From assembly GCA_046496815.1 (NCBI GenBank), contig JAWOGN010000264.1:1-28939 (forward strand): 28,939 bases of DNA, given 5' to 3'. This document shows, piece after piece, positions 7,055 through 15,112 of this stretch. Made by a program: the position numbers and the translations under genes. The notes under the pieces were generated by a model. The model did not search any database. It was not told the DNA's origin and saw nothing but the letters and a program-made list of their open reading frames with translations. Position 1 is the stretch's first letter, and each line of letters starts with the position of its first letter. Source of the DNA: JAWOGN01 sp046496815. Lineage in GTDB: Bacteria; Desulfobacterota; DSM-4660; Desulfatiglandales; Desulfatiglandaceae.

Positions 7055-8005
7055 ATTAAACCGCAGCGGCTCCGGCGAGGAGACCGGATCGGCGTCATTT
7101 CTCCGGCCGGTCCCGTCACTGAGTCGGATCTCGAGCCCGGCCTGAAACTCTTGGAGTCTGCAGGGTTTAAAGTGCGTCTCGGAGCCCATGTGTATGACCG
7201 GAAGGAATACTTGGCCGGTAAGGATAAGGATCGCCTCGAAGATCTCCATGCCATGTTTCTGGATCCCACCGTGAAGGCCGTTTTCTGCACCCGGGGGGGC
7301 TACGGGAGTCTGAGACTCCTTGACAAGCTCCGGTACGACGTGATTCAGGAACACCCAAAAATATTCGTAGGGTTCAGTGATATCACCGCGCTTTTGATGG
7401 CCATTCGCGCAAAGACCGGCCTGGTTACTTTCCACGGTCCAATGGTCCGGGGGCTTGGTCGGAATCAGGGTGAAAACTGGGAACACTTGCTGGGGGTGCT
7501 CGCTTCCGGCGCACCCCTGGAAATACCCCTGGGGGGCGCCGGCGTGCACGTGCCGGGAAGGGCGCAGGGTCCGCTTATCGGAGGCAATTTGAGCATGATC
7601 TGCCATCTGATCGGTACCCCGTATTTGCCGTCCCTTGACAGGTGCGTGCTTTTTATAGAGGACACAGGAGAAACACCTTACCGATTGGACAGAATGTTGA
7701 CCCACTTGGCGCTTACGGGTCAGTTGAATGACATCTCCGGTCTGATCGCCTGTGAATTCCTGGATTGCGGCGATGCGACAGCCGTCAATACGATATTGAC
7801 GGATATGCTGGCGGGCTTTCGTATCCCGGTTGTAACCGGGCTCGCGGTCGGCCATGGTCCGAAAAACCCGGCCCTTCCTTTCGGTATGACGGTGGTCCTC
7901 GATACCGATCTGAGAACTCTTTCAACCTTAGAACCCTGCGTCCAAGACTCGGAGGCTGTCCGAGAACGGCAATTTTCCCCAATCTCTGCGTCAGACTCAA
8001 ATTAG
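7055..8005 (+). CDS. ldcA: LD-carboxypeptidase (peptidase S66, LdcA-like), start codon uncertain
   Basis: About 316 aa. S66 enzymes are serine peptidases that remove the terminal D-Ala from murein tetrapeptides during cell-wall recycling. The nucleophile elbow TRGGYGS (Ser about 85), Glu about 202 in LFIEDTGETPYR and His about 267 in GLAVGHGP fit the Ser-Glu-His triad. The conserved N-terminus IKPQRLRRGDRIGVISPAGPV lies upstream of the first ATG/GTG/TTG in this frame (TTG 7151). Translation must therefore begin at a rare codon (ATT 7055, or ATC 7037 behind AGAGGA), or a frameshift separates it from the ATG at 7017, which reads MGKRKDPSKA and stops at 7049. The last 20 residues after LEPCV look non-native and run toward the repeat element downstream. 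Confidence 0.8.
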   Translation: MKPQRLRRGDRIGVISPAGPVTESDLEPGLKLLESAGFKVRLGAHVYDRKEYLAGKDKDRLEDLHAMFLDPTVKAVFCTRGGYGSLRLLDKLRYDVIQEHPKIFVGFSDITALLMAIRAKTGLVTFHGPMVRGLGRNQGENWEHLLGVLASGAPLEIPLGGAGVHVPGRAQGPLIGGNLSMICHLIGTPYLPSLDRCVLFIEDTGETPYRLDRMLTHLALTGQLNDISGLIACEFLDCGDATAVNTILTDMLAGFRIPVVTGLAVGHGPKNPALPFGMTVVLDTDLRTLSTLEPCVQDSEAVRERQFSPISASDSN

Positions 8006-8043
8006 AATTTTCGTGTGAATTCAGCGCTTTGAAATGGTGGGTT

Positions 8044-8267
8044 GGGGGCCGTTGGGATCTCTTTGAGAAGGCTGCAACACAAACTCTACACGACACGTAG
8101 AACGCCCCCATACCCGAAATAAAGGGCACGGTGCAGGCAGAGAAGACCTCAGGTGCGCAAGAGATTTTCCTCTGAGGCTATCCCGGAATGAATTTTAGGG
8201 CCTCGCTGCCGTTCCATGCAATGGGGGAAGCATTTGCAGCCTTCTCAAAGAGATCCCAACGGCCCCC
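8044..8267. repeat. MITE-like element with perfect 34-bp terminal inverted repeats
   Basis: Left arm 8044-8077 (starts GGGGGCCGTTGGGATCTC) and right arm 8234-8267 (starts TTGCAGCCTTCTCAAAG) are exact reverse complements over 34 bp, enclosing 156 bp with no ORF. The right half (8163-8267) recurs, diverged, at 24433-24536. No flanking target duplication is obvious. The 328-bp gap between ldcA and mfd (8006-8333) is mostly this element; the rest holds a TATAAAAT box near 8317 without a good -35. Confidence 0.7.
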
Positions 8268-8333
8268 TTTTTCCATATTGGGGATTTTCAAAACGCCAAA
8301 ATGATGCGAATCCTCGTATAAAATCACGATTGA

Positions 8334-11300
8334 ATGACGGCAAAAGACAATCCAACCATGAGCGTTCATCAGAGTCTCTCCCGGCTTCGAGAACGAATCG
8401 AACAGGGTGCCGGCAATACAAAGGTGTTGGGCCTCTCCGGGTCCGCTCAATCCTATTATGTGGCGCGATTCATCGCGGAGCTCAAGAAACCGTCCCTCCT
8501 TATCCTGCCTGACGGAAAGGCTGCAGAAACGCTCTCCAAAGAAGTTCACTTTTTCATGTCGACGGGAAATACGGAAGCGGCCACGGAAGATGCACGGCTG
8601 CGTGAATTTCCCGCCTATGACGTGACGCCTATGACGGGACTCAGCCCTCATAGAGAGGTGAGAACCCGACGCCTTGAAGCGCTGTACGGACTTATGTCCG
8701 ACGAGAGACCCGTCGTCATTACGTCCCTTGACGCGCTTTTTTTCAGGGTCCTGCCGAAGTCCTCACTCGTACAATCCATTGAATACCTGGAGGTGGGAGA
8801 GGACGTCGATCGTGATCGGCTGGTCAAGGGACTGGAAGCCACCGGGTATCAGCGAACCTCTCTGGTGGAGGAGCGGGGAGACTATGCGGTCCGGGGCGGT
8901 GTCATCGACCTGTTTTCACCGCTCTATCCATGGCCGGTGCGCCTTGAGTTTTGGGGAGATCGCCTCGAATCGGTCCGCGATTTCGACCCCCTCGATCAGA
9001 GATCCAAAACGCATCGGAAAGCGTTCATCCTCCTCCCTGCCAATGAAATCATTATGGGTCCGGAAAACCTGAGACACGCCCGGTCGATGGGTCGACTGCC
9101 GTTTCAATCGGAAATCGGCCTGGGCTTTCCCGGCCAGGAAGCGTGGCTGAATCATTTCTACCCCTCCCTGGATACGTTGCCGAACTACCTGCCCAAAGAC
9201 GGCGTTATCATGGTTTTCGATTCCTCCCGGATGAAAAGGGTCTACGAAGAAACGAAGAAACGCTTCCGACAGGATGTGGAGAGGTTCCGAGAAGAAGCGG
9301 CGCAGAAAGGAAGTCCTTTTCCTGAAGTTGACGGTCTTTTGGTTCCGTACGAAGAAATCGTGCGTCAGCTTGAAGCCGGACAGCGGGTTGAGTTTATGGA
9401 ATTGCTTTTGGCTGAAAGCGATGTGCAGGGGGAAGCCATTCGAATCCACGGGGAATTTCGGCCGGATGCGGACCTGGAAATACGGCTGGGGGCGAAAGGT
9501 CGGGTTTCCATGGCCCCGCTTGCCGGAAAGATCTCTCGGTGGCTTGAAACCCGGGGCAAGGTGGTTCTCGTCAGCCGCACGGTGCAACAGGCCGATCGCC
9601 TGAGGGAAATCCTGGAAAACTATGGGGTGACGGTGGACCGGGTGGCGCAGGATTGGAGGGAAATCCCCGGCGGTCCCGGTCTCAGCATTTGTCTGGGTCG
9701 GCTCTCGAAGGGGTTTGTGTGGCCGGAAATCGGATTATACATCGTCAGTGAGGATGAAATCTTCGGACCGAAGCGAGGCCGTTACGGCAGGCGGCGGACC
9801 GCTCACGATGATACGCTGCGCTGGTCCGGTTTTAGTCAACTGAAAACGGGAGATTTTGTGGTTCATGAAGACCACGGCGTCGGCCGGTTCGGCGGTCTTT
9901 CAAAAATGGAAATCGCGAGCAGGGTCAACGACTTTGTGATGATCGAATACGCACAAAAGGACAAGCTCTACATCCCGGCGGATCGGATCAGTATTCTGCA
10001 GAAATATGCCGGGGCCGAGCAGGCAAATCCAAAACTGGACCGGCTGGGTGGGAACGCTTGGTGTGTGGCCAAACAAAAGGCAAAAAAATCGGTAAAGCGG
10101 ATCGCGAAACAGCTGATCGACCTGTACGCCTTGAGGAAGTATCGAAAAGGCTATGCCTTTTCTCAACCTGACAATTACTATCGGGAATTCGAAGCCACCT
10201 TCGAGCATGAAGAAACCGATGACCAGATCAAGGCGATCGAAGATGTCTTGACGGACATGACGGCGGAGGAACCGATGGATCGCTTAATCTGCGGAGATGT
10301 GGGCTTCGGAAAAACGGAGGTGGCTGTGAGGGCGGCCTTCAAGGCCGTGTCGGACGGCAAGCAGGTTGCCGTTCTGGTCCCCACAACCGTTCTGGCGGAG
10401 CAACACTATGAGACATTTACGCAAAGAATGGGACCTTACGGAATCCATGTGGGAAATCTGAGTCGTTTCAGGACCCCGTCCCAGCAGGCGGAAATTTTGA
10501 GAAAACTGAGGCTTGGAACGATTGAAATTTTGATCGGCACACACCGGATACTGCAGAAAGACGTCACATTCAAAAACCTTGGGCTTCTCATCGTTGATGA
10601 GGAGCAAAGGTTCGGCGTGAAGCAAAAGGAAGCGTTAAAGAAGTACCGTGCGCTGGTGGATGTGCTGGCCATTACCGCTACCCCGATCCCCAGAACCTTT
10701 CAGATGTCCATGATGGGTGTTCGAGACCTGAGCATCATCGAAACGGCTCCCGAAGACCGACTCTCGATCCAGACCTATCTCTCCACGTATGATGAGGCCC
10801 TGGTTATCCGGGCCTTGAAGTTTGAATTGGAGCGGCACGGGCAGGTTTTTTTTGTCCATAATCGCGTCCGGAGCATCGACACCGTGGCGGATAATTTGAC
10901 CAAGCTGGTTCCTCAAGCGCGCTTTGCCGTCGCCCACGGCCGGATGAAGGAGCGGGAACTGGAAGAGACCATGATGCGGTTTTTGAAAAAGGAGATCGAT
11001 GTGTTGGTGTGTACCACCATCATAGAATCGGGCCTCGATATTCCCTCGGCCAATACCATTATCATCAATGAGGCGGATCGACTCGGCCTGGCGCAGATAT
11101 ATCAGTTGAGGGGCAGAGTCGGCAGATCCAAGGAAAAGGCGTATGCCTATTTGCTCATTTCAAAGGATTCGGTGCTGACCAGAGACGCGGAAAAACGGTT
11201 AAAGGCCCTGATGGACTTCTCCCATCTGGGGGCGGGGCTTCATCTGGCGATGCACGACCTGAAAATCAGGGGAGGGGGAAATATCCTGGGTTTTGCGCAA

Positions 11301-11834
11301 GCCGGCCATATATCCGCAGTGGGATATGAGCTGTATTTGAGACTGATCGAACAAGCGGTGGCCGAACTCAAAGGCGAAGCATGGCAGGAAGACATCAACC
11401 CGGAAATCAATGTGGACATTCCGGCCTATTTGCCGGGAGCGTATGTGATCGATACGGACGTCCGGCTGAATCTATATCGAAGGCTGTCCGGCCTCCGCGA
11501 AAAAACGGAACTGGAAGCGATGTCGGATGAAATCCGCGACCGCTTCGGTGCGCCGCCTCAGGAGGTGCACAATCTTCTGGCGCTGGTTTCTCTCCGGATG
11601 GTTTTGAAGGACATGGGCATCAGCAGATTGGACGTGGGACGTGATAGCCTGATGCTGAGCCTGTCTCCGGATCGTGAGGTGGATACCGAAAGACTGATCG
11701 AACTGGCGAACCGGGACCCTCACCGGTTTCGGTTTTTGCCCGCCAACAGATTGAAAATCAATGTGGGAAAGCTTCCCTCGTCGAATGGCCTTTCAGCCAT
11801 CGAGGGTGTGATTGAAAATCTCGGTTTGCGCTGA
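8334..11834 (+). CDS. mfd: Transcription-repair coupling factor Mfd
   Basis: 1166 aa, usual length for Mfd. It displaces RNA polymerase stalled at DNA lesions and recruits UvrA. The N-terminal UvrB-like region has a degenerate nucleotide fold (GLSGSAQSYYVA instead of a Walker A). The RNA-polymerase-interacting CarD-like domain begins near residue 500 (GDFVVHEDHGVGRFGG). The RecG-like translocase has Walker A GDVGFGKTE (about 653-661), DEEQ (about 755), TATPIPRT and the C-terminal helicase half with IIESGLDIPSANT and QLRGRVGRS. A TRCF domain closes the protein (DTDVRLNLYRRL). Start ATG 8334 has no strong ribosome site; ATG 8358 (MSVHQSL) is an alternative. It follows the inverted-repeat element. 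Confidence 0.97.
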   Translation: MTAKDNPTMSVHQSLSRLRERIEQGAGNTKVLGLSGSAQSYYVARFIAELKKPSLLILPDGKAAETLSKEVHFFMSTGNTEAATEDARLREFPAYDVTPMTGLSPHREVRTRRLEALYGLMSDERPVVITSLDALFFRVLPKSSLVQSIEYLEVGEDVDRDRLVKGLEATGYQRTSLVEERGDYAVRGGVIDLFSPLYPWPVRLEFWGDRLESVRDFDPLDQRSKTHRKAFILLPANEIIMGPENLRHARSMGRLPFQSEIGLGFPGQEAWLNHFYPSLDTLPNYLPKDGVIMVFDSSRMKRVYEETKKRFRQDVERFREEAAQKGSPFPEVDGLLVPYEEIVRQLEAGQRVEFMELLLAESDVQGEAIRIHGEFRPDADLEIRLGAKGRVSMAPLAGKISRWLETRGKVVLVSRTVQQADRLREILENYGVTVDRVAQDWREIPGGPGLSICLGRLSKGFVWPEIGLYIVSEDEIFGPKRGRYGRRRTAHDDTLRWSGFSQLKTGDFVVHEDHGVGRFGGLSKMEIASRVNDFVMIEYAQKDKLYIPADRISILQKYAGAEQANPKLDRLGGNAWCVAKQKAKKSVKRIAKQLIDLYALRKYRKGYAFSQPDNYYREFEATFEHEETDDQIKAIEDVLTDMTAEEPMDRLICGDVGFGKTEVAVRAAFKAVSDGKQVAVLVPTTVLAEQHYETFTQRMGPYGIHVGNLSRFRTPSQQAEILRKLRLGTIEILIGTHRILQKDVTFKNLGLLIVDEEQRFGVKQKEALKKYRALVDVLAITATPIPRTFQMSMMGVRDLSIIETAPEDRLSIQTYLSTYDEALVIRALKFELERHGQVFFVHNRVRSIDTVADNLTKLVPQARFAVAHGRMKERELEETMMRFLKKEIDVLVCTTIIESGLDIPSANTIIINEADRLGLAQIYQLRGRVGRSKEKAYAYLLISKDSVLTRDAEKRLKALMDFSHLGAGLHLAMHDLKIRGGGNILGFAQAGHISAVGYELYLRLIEQAVAELKGEAWQEDINPEINVDIPAYLPGAYVIDTDVRLNLYRRLSGLREKTELEAMSDEIRDRFGAPPQEVHNLLALVSLRMVLKDMGISRLDVGRDSLMLSLSPDREVDTERLIELANRDPHRFRFLPANRLKINVGKLPSSNGLSAIEGVIENLGLR

Positions 11835-11953
11835 TTCGCAAGCCCGAGAAGTGTGGCAGCGTTCAGAGACGGTTGTCAGGACAGCTTGCGGGGAGACCGG
11901 AAGGCACAAAAAACATGCTTGCATTTTTCCAGATCCCTGGTAACTTAACACAT

Positions 11954-12088
11954 TTAAATGGTTCTTAAAATTTCTTCCAATAACTCAAAAAGGGCCTGGC
12001 AGGCGGATGCGATGATCGAGGGTTTATCCGTTCGACATTCCTCAGGTTTTAACGATAAATGCAAATCGCCCTCTTCTTGCTTTTGCAT
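11954..12088 (-). CDS. Possible 44-aa small protein, opposite strand, in the mfd-PpiC gap
   Basis: ATG 12088 to TAA 11954 on the minus strand encodes MQKQEEGDLHLSLKPEEC followed by an amphipathic, Leu/Glu-rich C-terminus ending LLEEILRTI. It lies almost entirely in the 287-bp gap between mfd and the PpiC lipoprotein gene, so it is not a shadow of a long gene. The composition looks protein-like, but there is no clear ribosome site and no family I recognise. Apart from this frame the gap shows only a weak AT-rich hairpin near 11906-11930. Confidence 0.3.
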   Translation of the reverse strand: MQKQEEGDLHLSLKPEECRTDKPSIIASACQALFELLEEILRTI

Positions 12089-12121
12089 GCACCCGTAAAG
12101 CCCTGTGAGGCGGCAGCGAAT

Positions 12122-13108
12122 TTGTGTTCTGTGAGTGAGTCGGATGTGCGGAACAAGACCCCCCGTTTTTTTTTGAGGCGACGGCTTTTTTTCAGTATCT
12201 GGGTATGCGCGCTGGTGATTTCCGGATGCGGATCCATTCATGAAGAAGCCGATGATGTCGTGATCGTCGTGGGTTCGCGGCAGATCACCCTCGATGCGTT
12301 GAGAGCGCACGCGGAATTCATAAGCGGCGGGTTGGAGGCGCCGAAATCCCATGCAGACCGGATTCGAAAGCGTCTCGCCGACCGGATCATCGGCTATTAT
12401 CTGATTCTCGAATACGGGAGGGAAAATGGGATCCGCCTCGAAGAAGCGGAGGTGAAAAGCGCCCTGGCGGCCGCAAACCGCGGATACACGGAAAGTGACT
12501 TCAGCCATGCACTGCTCCGGGAATATATGGACTTTGATCGATGGCGGAATCGCCTCGAAGCGCGACTCCTTGTCAAAAAAGTGCTGGCAAAGGTTTTTGA
12601 ACAGGCCCCTCCCCCCGCGTATCGCGATATTGAGCGGTATTATGAAACGCACGCTGAGGAATTTCGATTTCCTCGGATGCTGAGATTCAGACAGATTTTA
12701 ACCGAAACAAAGGAAGCGGCTGAGGATTTGCTGGGGCGGATAAAACGCGGGGAAGCAATGAGCCGCCTTGCCGGGGAGCATTCCATCGCACCGGAGGCTG
12801 AAGCGGGAGGTGAAGTGGACTGGGTCGCACGGGAACACTTGGACGAATCCATGGCGCGGGTGCTTTTTTCAATGTCGCCGGGCGAGGTGAGCCCCGTTGT
12901 CAGGACCGCATACGGGTATCATATCTTTGAGGTGCTTTCCATCCGACCTGCAGGGGTGAAAGCACTCCCGGAGGTCCTCGGGCAAATTGAAGCAAAGCTT
13001 CTTGAGCAGAAGCGGGAATCCTTTCTCGATCAATGGTTACGGGATCTGCGGACGCATTTTGAGGTCAAAGTGAATCAGGAATTGCTGAACCGGTTAGAGG
13101 TGTCGTAA
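12122..13108 (+). CDS. PpiC-type peptidyl-prolyl isomerase lipoprotein (SurA-like)
   Basis: About 328 aa periplasmic chaperone anchored by lipid. A basic stretch (RFFLRRR) and hydrophobic segment lead to the lipobox VISGC (Cys about 36). A SurA-type N-terminal chaperone region follows (VVVGSRQITLDALRAHAEF, HADRIRKRLADRIIGYYL). A parvulin domain occupies about residues 185-280 (RFRQILTETKEAAEDL, GGEVDWVAREHLDESM, MSPGEVSPVVRTAYGYHIF). Start is uncertain: TTG 12122 has GAGGCGG eight bases upstream; GTG 12146 would give a shorter lipoprotein signal; ATG 12059 would add about 20 residues with no ribosome site. Its stop abuts the ATG of the next chaperone gene (TAAATG). Probably helps outer-membrane proteins fold. 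Confidence 0.85.
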   Translation: MCSVSESDVRNKTPRFFLRRRLFFSIWVCALVISGCGSIHEEADDVVIVVGSRQITLDALRAHAEFISGGLEAPKSHADRIRKRLADRIIGYYLILEYGRENGIRLEEAEVKSALAAANRGYTESDFSHALLREYMDFDRWRNRLEARLLVKKVLAKVFEQAPPPAYRDIERYYETHAEEFRFPRMLRFRQILTETKEAAEDLLGRIKRGEAMSRLAGEHSIAPEAEAGGEVDWVAREHLDESMARVLFSMSPGEVSPVVRTAYGYHIFEVLSIRPAGVKALPEVLGQIEAKLLEQKRESFLDQWLRDLRTHFEVKVNQELLNRLEVS

Positions 13109-14083
13109 ATGAAACGGGGCACGATGCTTTCCATCATCACGCTCATTTCGGCCCTTCCGCTCGTTTTTCAGTCCCCGGTCCGGGCTGAGATAGCCAATCG
13201 CGTGGTGGCCCTTGTGAACAATGAGTTGATCACGCTTTACGAATTAAACAAGAGAATGACGGCGGTTACCGGACTGGATCCCGAAGAACTGAAGCGCAAA
13301 GACGAGGACGCATACCTCCAAACACGCCGTCGGGTTTTGGATGACCTGGTGAATGAAAAAATCGCCCTTGAAAAAGTACGGGAATTGGGAATTCAGGTGA
13401 CCTCCAGGGAGGTGGACGCAGCGATTGAGAGAATAAAACAGACCAACCAGCTCACCCATGAAGACCTGATAGCCAGCCTTAAGAAAAATGGAATGTCCTA
13501 TGAAGACTATCAGGGAAAAATCAAGAGCGATCTGGAACGGGCGAAATTGATCAACTTGGAAGTAAAGTCGAAAATTATCATCACGGAGGAGAAAATCGCG
13601 GCGTATTACGATGCACACATCGATCAATTCAGCAGCGTGGAGCGCGTTCATCTGGCGGCTATTTTCCTAAAGCAGGAAAAAACCGCCGATCAGGAAGAAG
13701 CGCTTGCGCTTTTTCGAAAGGGTGAACTGCTTCGATCCCGAATCAACAACGGTGAGGATTTCGCTGAAATTGCGAAACGCACTTCCCAAGGTCCCGGCGC
13801 TCAAGAGGGTGGGGATTTGGGCTTTTTTGAGACCTCAGCCCTGGATCCGGAGCTCATTAAAATTGTCGAAGGCATGTCACCGGGCGATGTGAGTGCACCG
13901 ATAATGAGACCCTCCGGCGTGCAGATCATAAAGCTGATTGAAAGACAGGGCGGGAGCGTAAAGCCGCTTGAAGCGGTGAGGGAAGCCATCCATGAAATAC
14001 TTTACCAGGAGGAGATTAACAGGCGGTATACATCCTGGATCAACGAACTGAGAGCCCAAGCATATCTGAAAATTATTTTTTGA
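13109..14083 (+). CDS. Periplasmic chaperone/peptidyl-prolyl isomerase, SurA-like
   Basis: 324 aa with a Sec signal (MKRGTMLSIITLISALPLVF, cleavage likely after VRA). A SurA N-terminal domain begins at once: NRVVALVNNELITLYELNKR and a DDLVNEKIALEKVRELGI helix. One parvulin domain (about 175-275) carries VHLAAIFLK, GEDFAEIAKRTSQGP, GGDLGFFE and MSPGDVSAPIMRPSGVQIIKL. Canonical SurA has two parvulin domains, so this is the shorter one-domain form. The ATG directly follows the upstream stop, with AGAGG eight bases before it. Two SurA/PpiC proteins in a row, one lipidated and one soluble, suggest a shared role in outer-membrane protein delivery. Confidence 0.9.
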   Translation: MKRGTMLSIITLISALPLVFQSPVRAEIANRVVALVNNELITLYELNKRMTAVTGLDPEELKRKDEDAYLQTRRRVLDDLVNEKIALEKVRELGIQVTSREVDAAIERIKQTNQLTHEDLIASLKKNGMSYEDYQGKIKSDLERAKLINLEVKSKIIITEEKIAAYYDAHIDQFSSVERVHLAAIFLKQEKTADQEEALALFRKGELLRSRINNGEDFAEIAKRTSQGPGAQEGGDLGFFETSALDPELIKIVEGMSPGDVSAPIMRPSGVQIIKLIERQGGSVKPLEAVREAIHEILYQEEINRRYTSWINELRAQAYLKIIF

Positions 14084-14094
14084 GATCGTTTCAA

Positions 14095-15111
14095 ATGGAT
14101 CCAATGGGATATCAACAACCGAACGGTCATGACGTTTCTCGGGTCGGGGGGCCGGATGTTCGGAATGGAGAAATGGGATCTTCCTTGGATTGCGGGGTCG
14201 GACCGTTTCTTAAGGATGAAAGACAAAAGAAGGGCCTTGATTACAACCAGATATCGGAAATAACCCGAATAAGGCCGCATTTGTTGCAGGCAATAGAAAA
14301 CGAGGATTGGGACCGTCTTCCATCCAAAGTTTTTGTAAAAAGCTTCATCCGGTCGTATGCGCACGCCCTGGGACTGGCAGAGAGCGAAATTATCGCACGG
14401 TACCGGGATGAAGCTTCTGAAATCACCTGCGCGCCCAAACCGATTCAGACCCCCCGGAGATCAAGGACCCCCCATGTGATTGTTTTGGCATGTCTGCTCG
14501 CAGTTGCCGCATTGTTTTATCATTATTGGAGGGAGTCTCCGGCACCTGAGGAGACGTCCAATCACTCCCGGTCGGCCGGCGCGGTTCCGGACGGGACGGT
14601 GGAGTCGGAGCCCGCCGAGATTGCAGGCGCCGCACCCGAGTGGGTGGCGCCGGATGCTCAAAAGGAATGGGGGGCGGCGAGTGTCGGAGATGACGGGCCT
14701 GAAAGGCTGGGCATCACGGTTGAAACGGCCGTTGACATCCTGAAGCGGGAGTCTCTTCGGAAGGTATCGGAGGCGGAAAAAAGGCCTGTCGATAAAGCAG
14801 ACACGGCGGTATCCGCTGAATCTGAAACCGAGCGAACGGTTACGGGCCCTGAATTGATTCTCAAGGCCAGTGTGCTGGAGGAAACCTGGATTCGGATTTT
14901 CGTGGACGGCCACCCCCCCAAGGAATACATCTTCCGTCCCGGAAGCAAACCGGAATGGAGGGCCGACGAAGGGTTTGAATTACTGGTTGGAAACGCGGGC
15001 GGCATTCGGTTAGAATTGGATGGCCGGGAGATCAAAAAATTGGGACCCCCCGGGCAGGTGGTTCGCCTATCCCTGCCGGACGGCTATACCCGGACAAATT
15101 TAGAGGATTAA
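14095..15111 (+). CDS. RodZ-like protein (helix-turn-helix plus DUF4115)
   Basis: About 338 aa membrane protein. A cytoplasmic Cro/CI-like HTH (about residues 37-107; GPFLKDERQKKGLDYNQISE, LLQAIENEDWDRLP, VFVKSFIRSYAHALGL) is followed by a basic linker and one membrane helix (HVIVLACLLAVAALFYHYW, about 127-145). A low-complexity Glu/Ala/Pro periplasmic stretch precedes a C-terminal DUF4115 domain (LILKASVLEETWIRIFVDG, RPGSKPEWRADEGFELLVGNAGG, VRLSLPDGYTR). This is the RodZ architecture, linking MreB filaments to the wall machinery in rods. Start is unclear: ATG 14095, ATG 14104 and TTG 14080 all lack a good ribosome site. It is followed by tyrS after one base. Confidence 0.88.
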   Translation: MDPMGYQQPNGHDVSRVGGPDVRNGEMGSSLDCGVGPFLKDERQKKGLDYNQISEITRIRPHLLQAIENEDWDRLPSKVFVKSFIRSYAHALGLAESEIIARYRDEASEITCAPKPIQTPRRSRTPHVIVLACLLAVAALFYHYWRESPAPEETSNHSRSAGAVPDGTVESEPAEIAGAAPEWVAPDAQKEWGAASVGDDGPERLGITVETAVDILKRESLRKVSEAEKRPVDKADTAVSAESETERTVTGPELILKASVLEETWIRIFVDGHPPKEYIFRPGSKPEWRADEGFELLVGNAGGIRLELDGREIKKLGPPGQVVRLSLPDGYTRTNLED

Positions 15112-15112
15112 G

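Noticed and set aside
11906..11930. Terminator after mfd
   Set aside because: The hairpin has only a 4-bp core plus mismatched A-T pairs, and the T-run is part of the stem; too weak to call.
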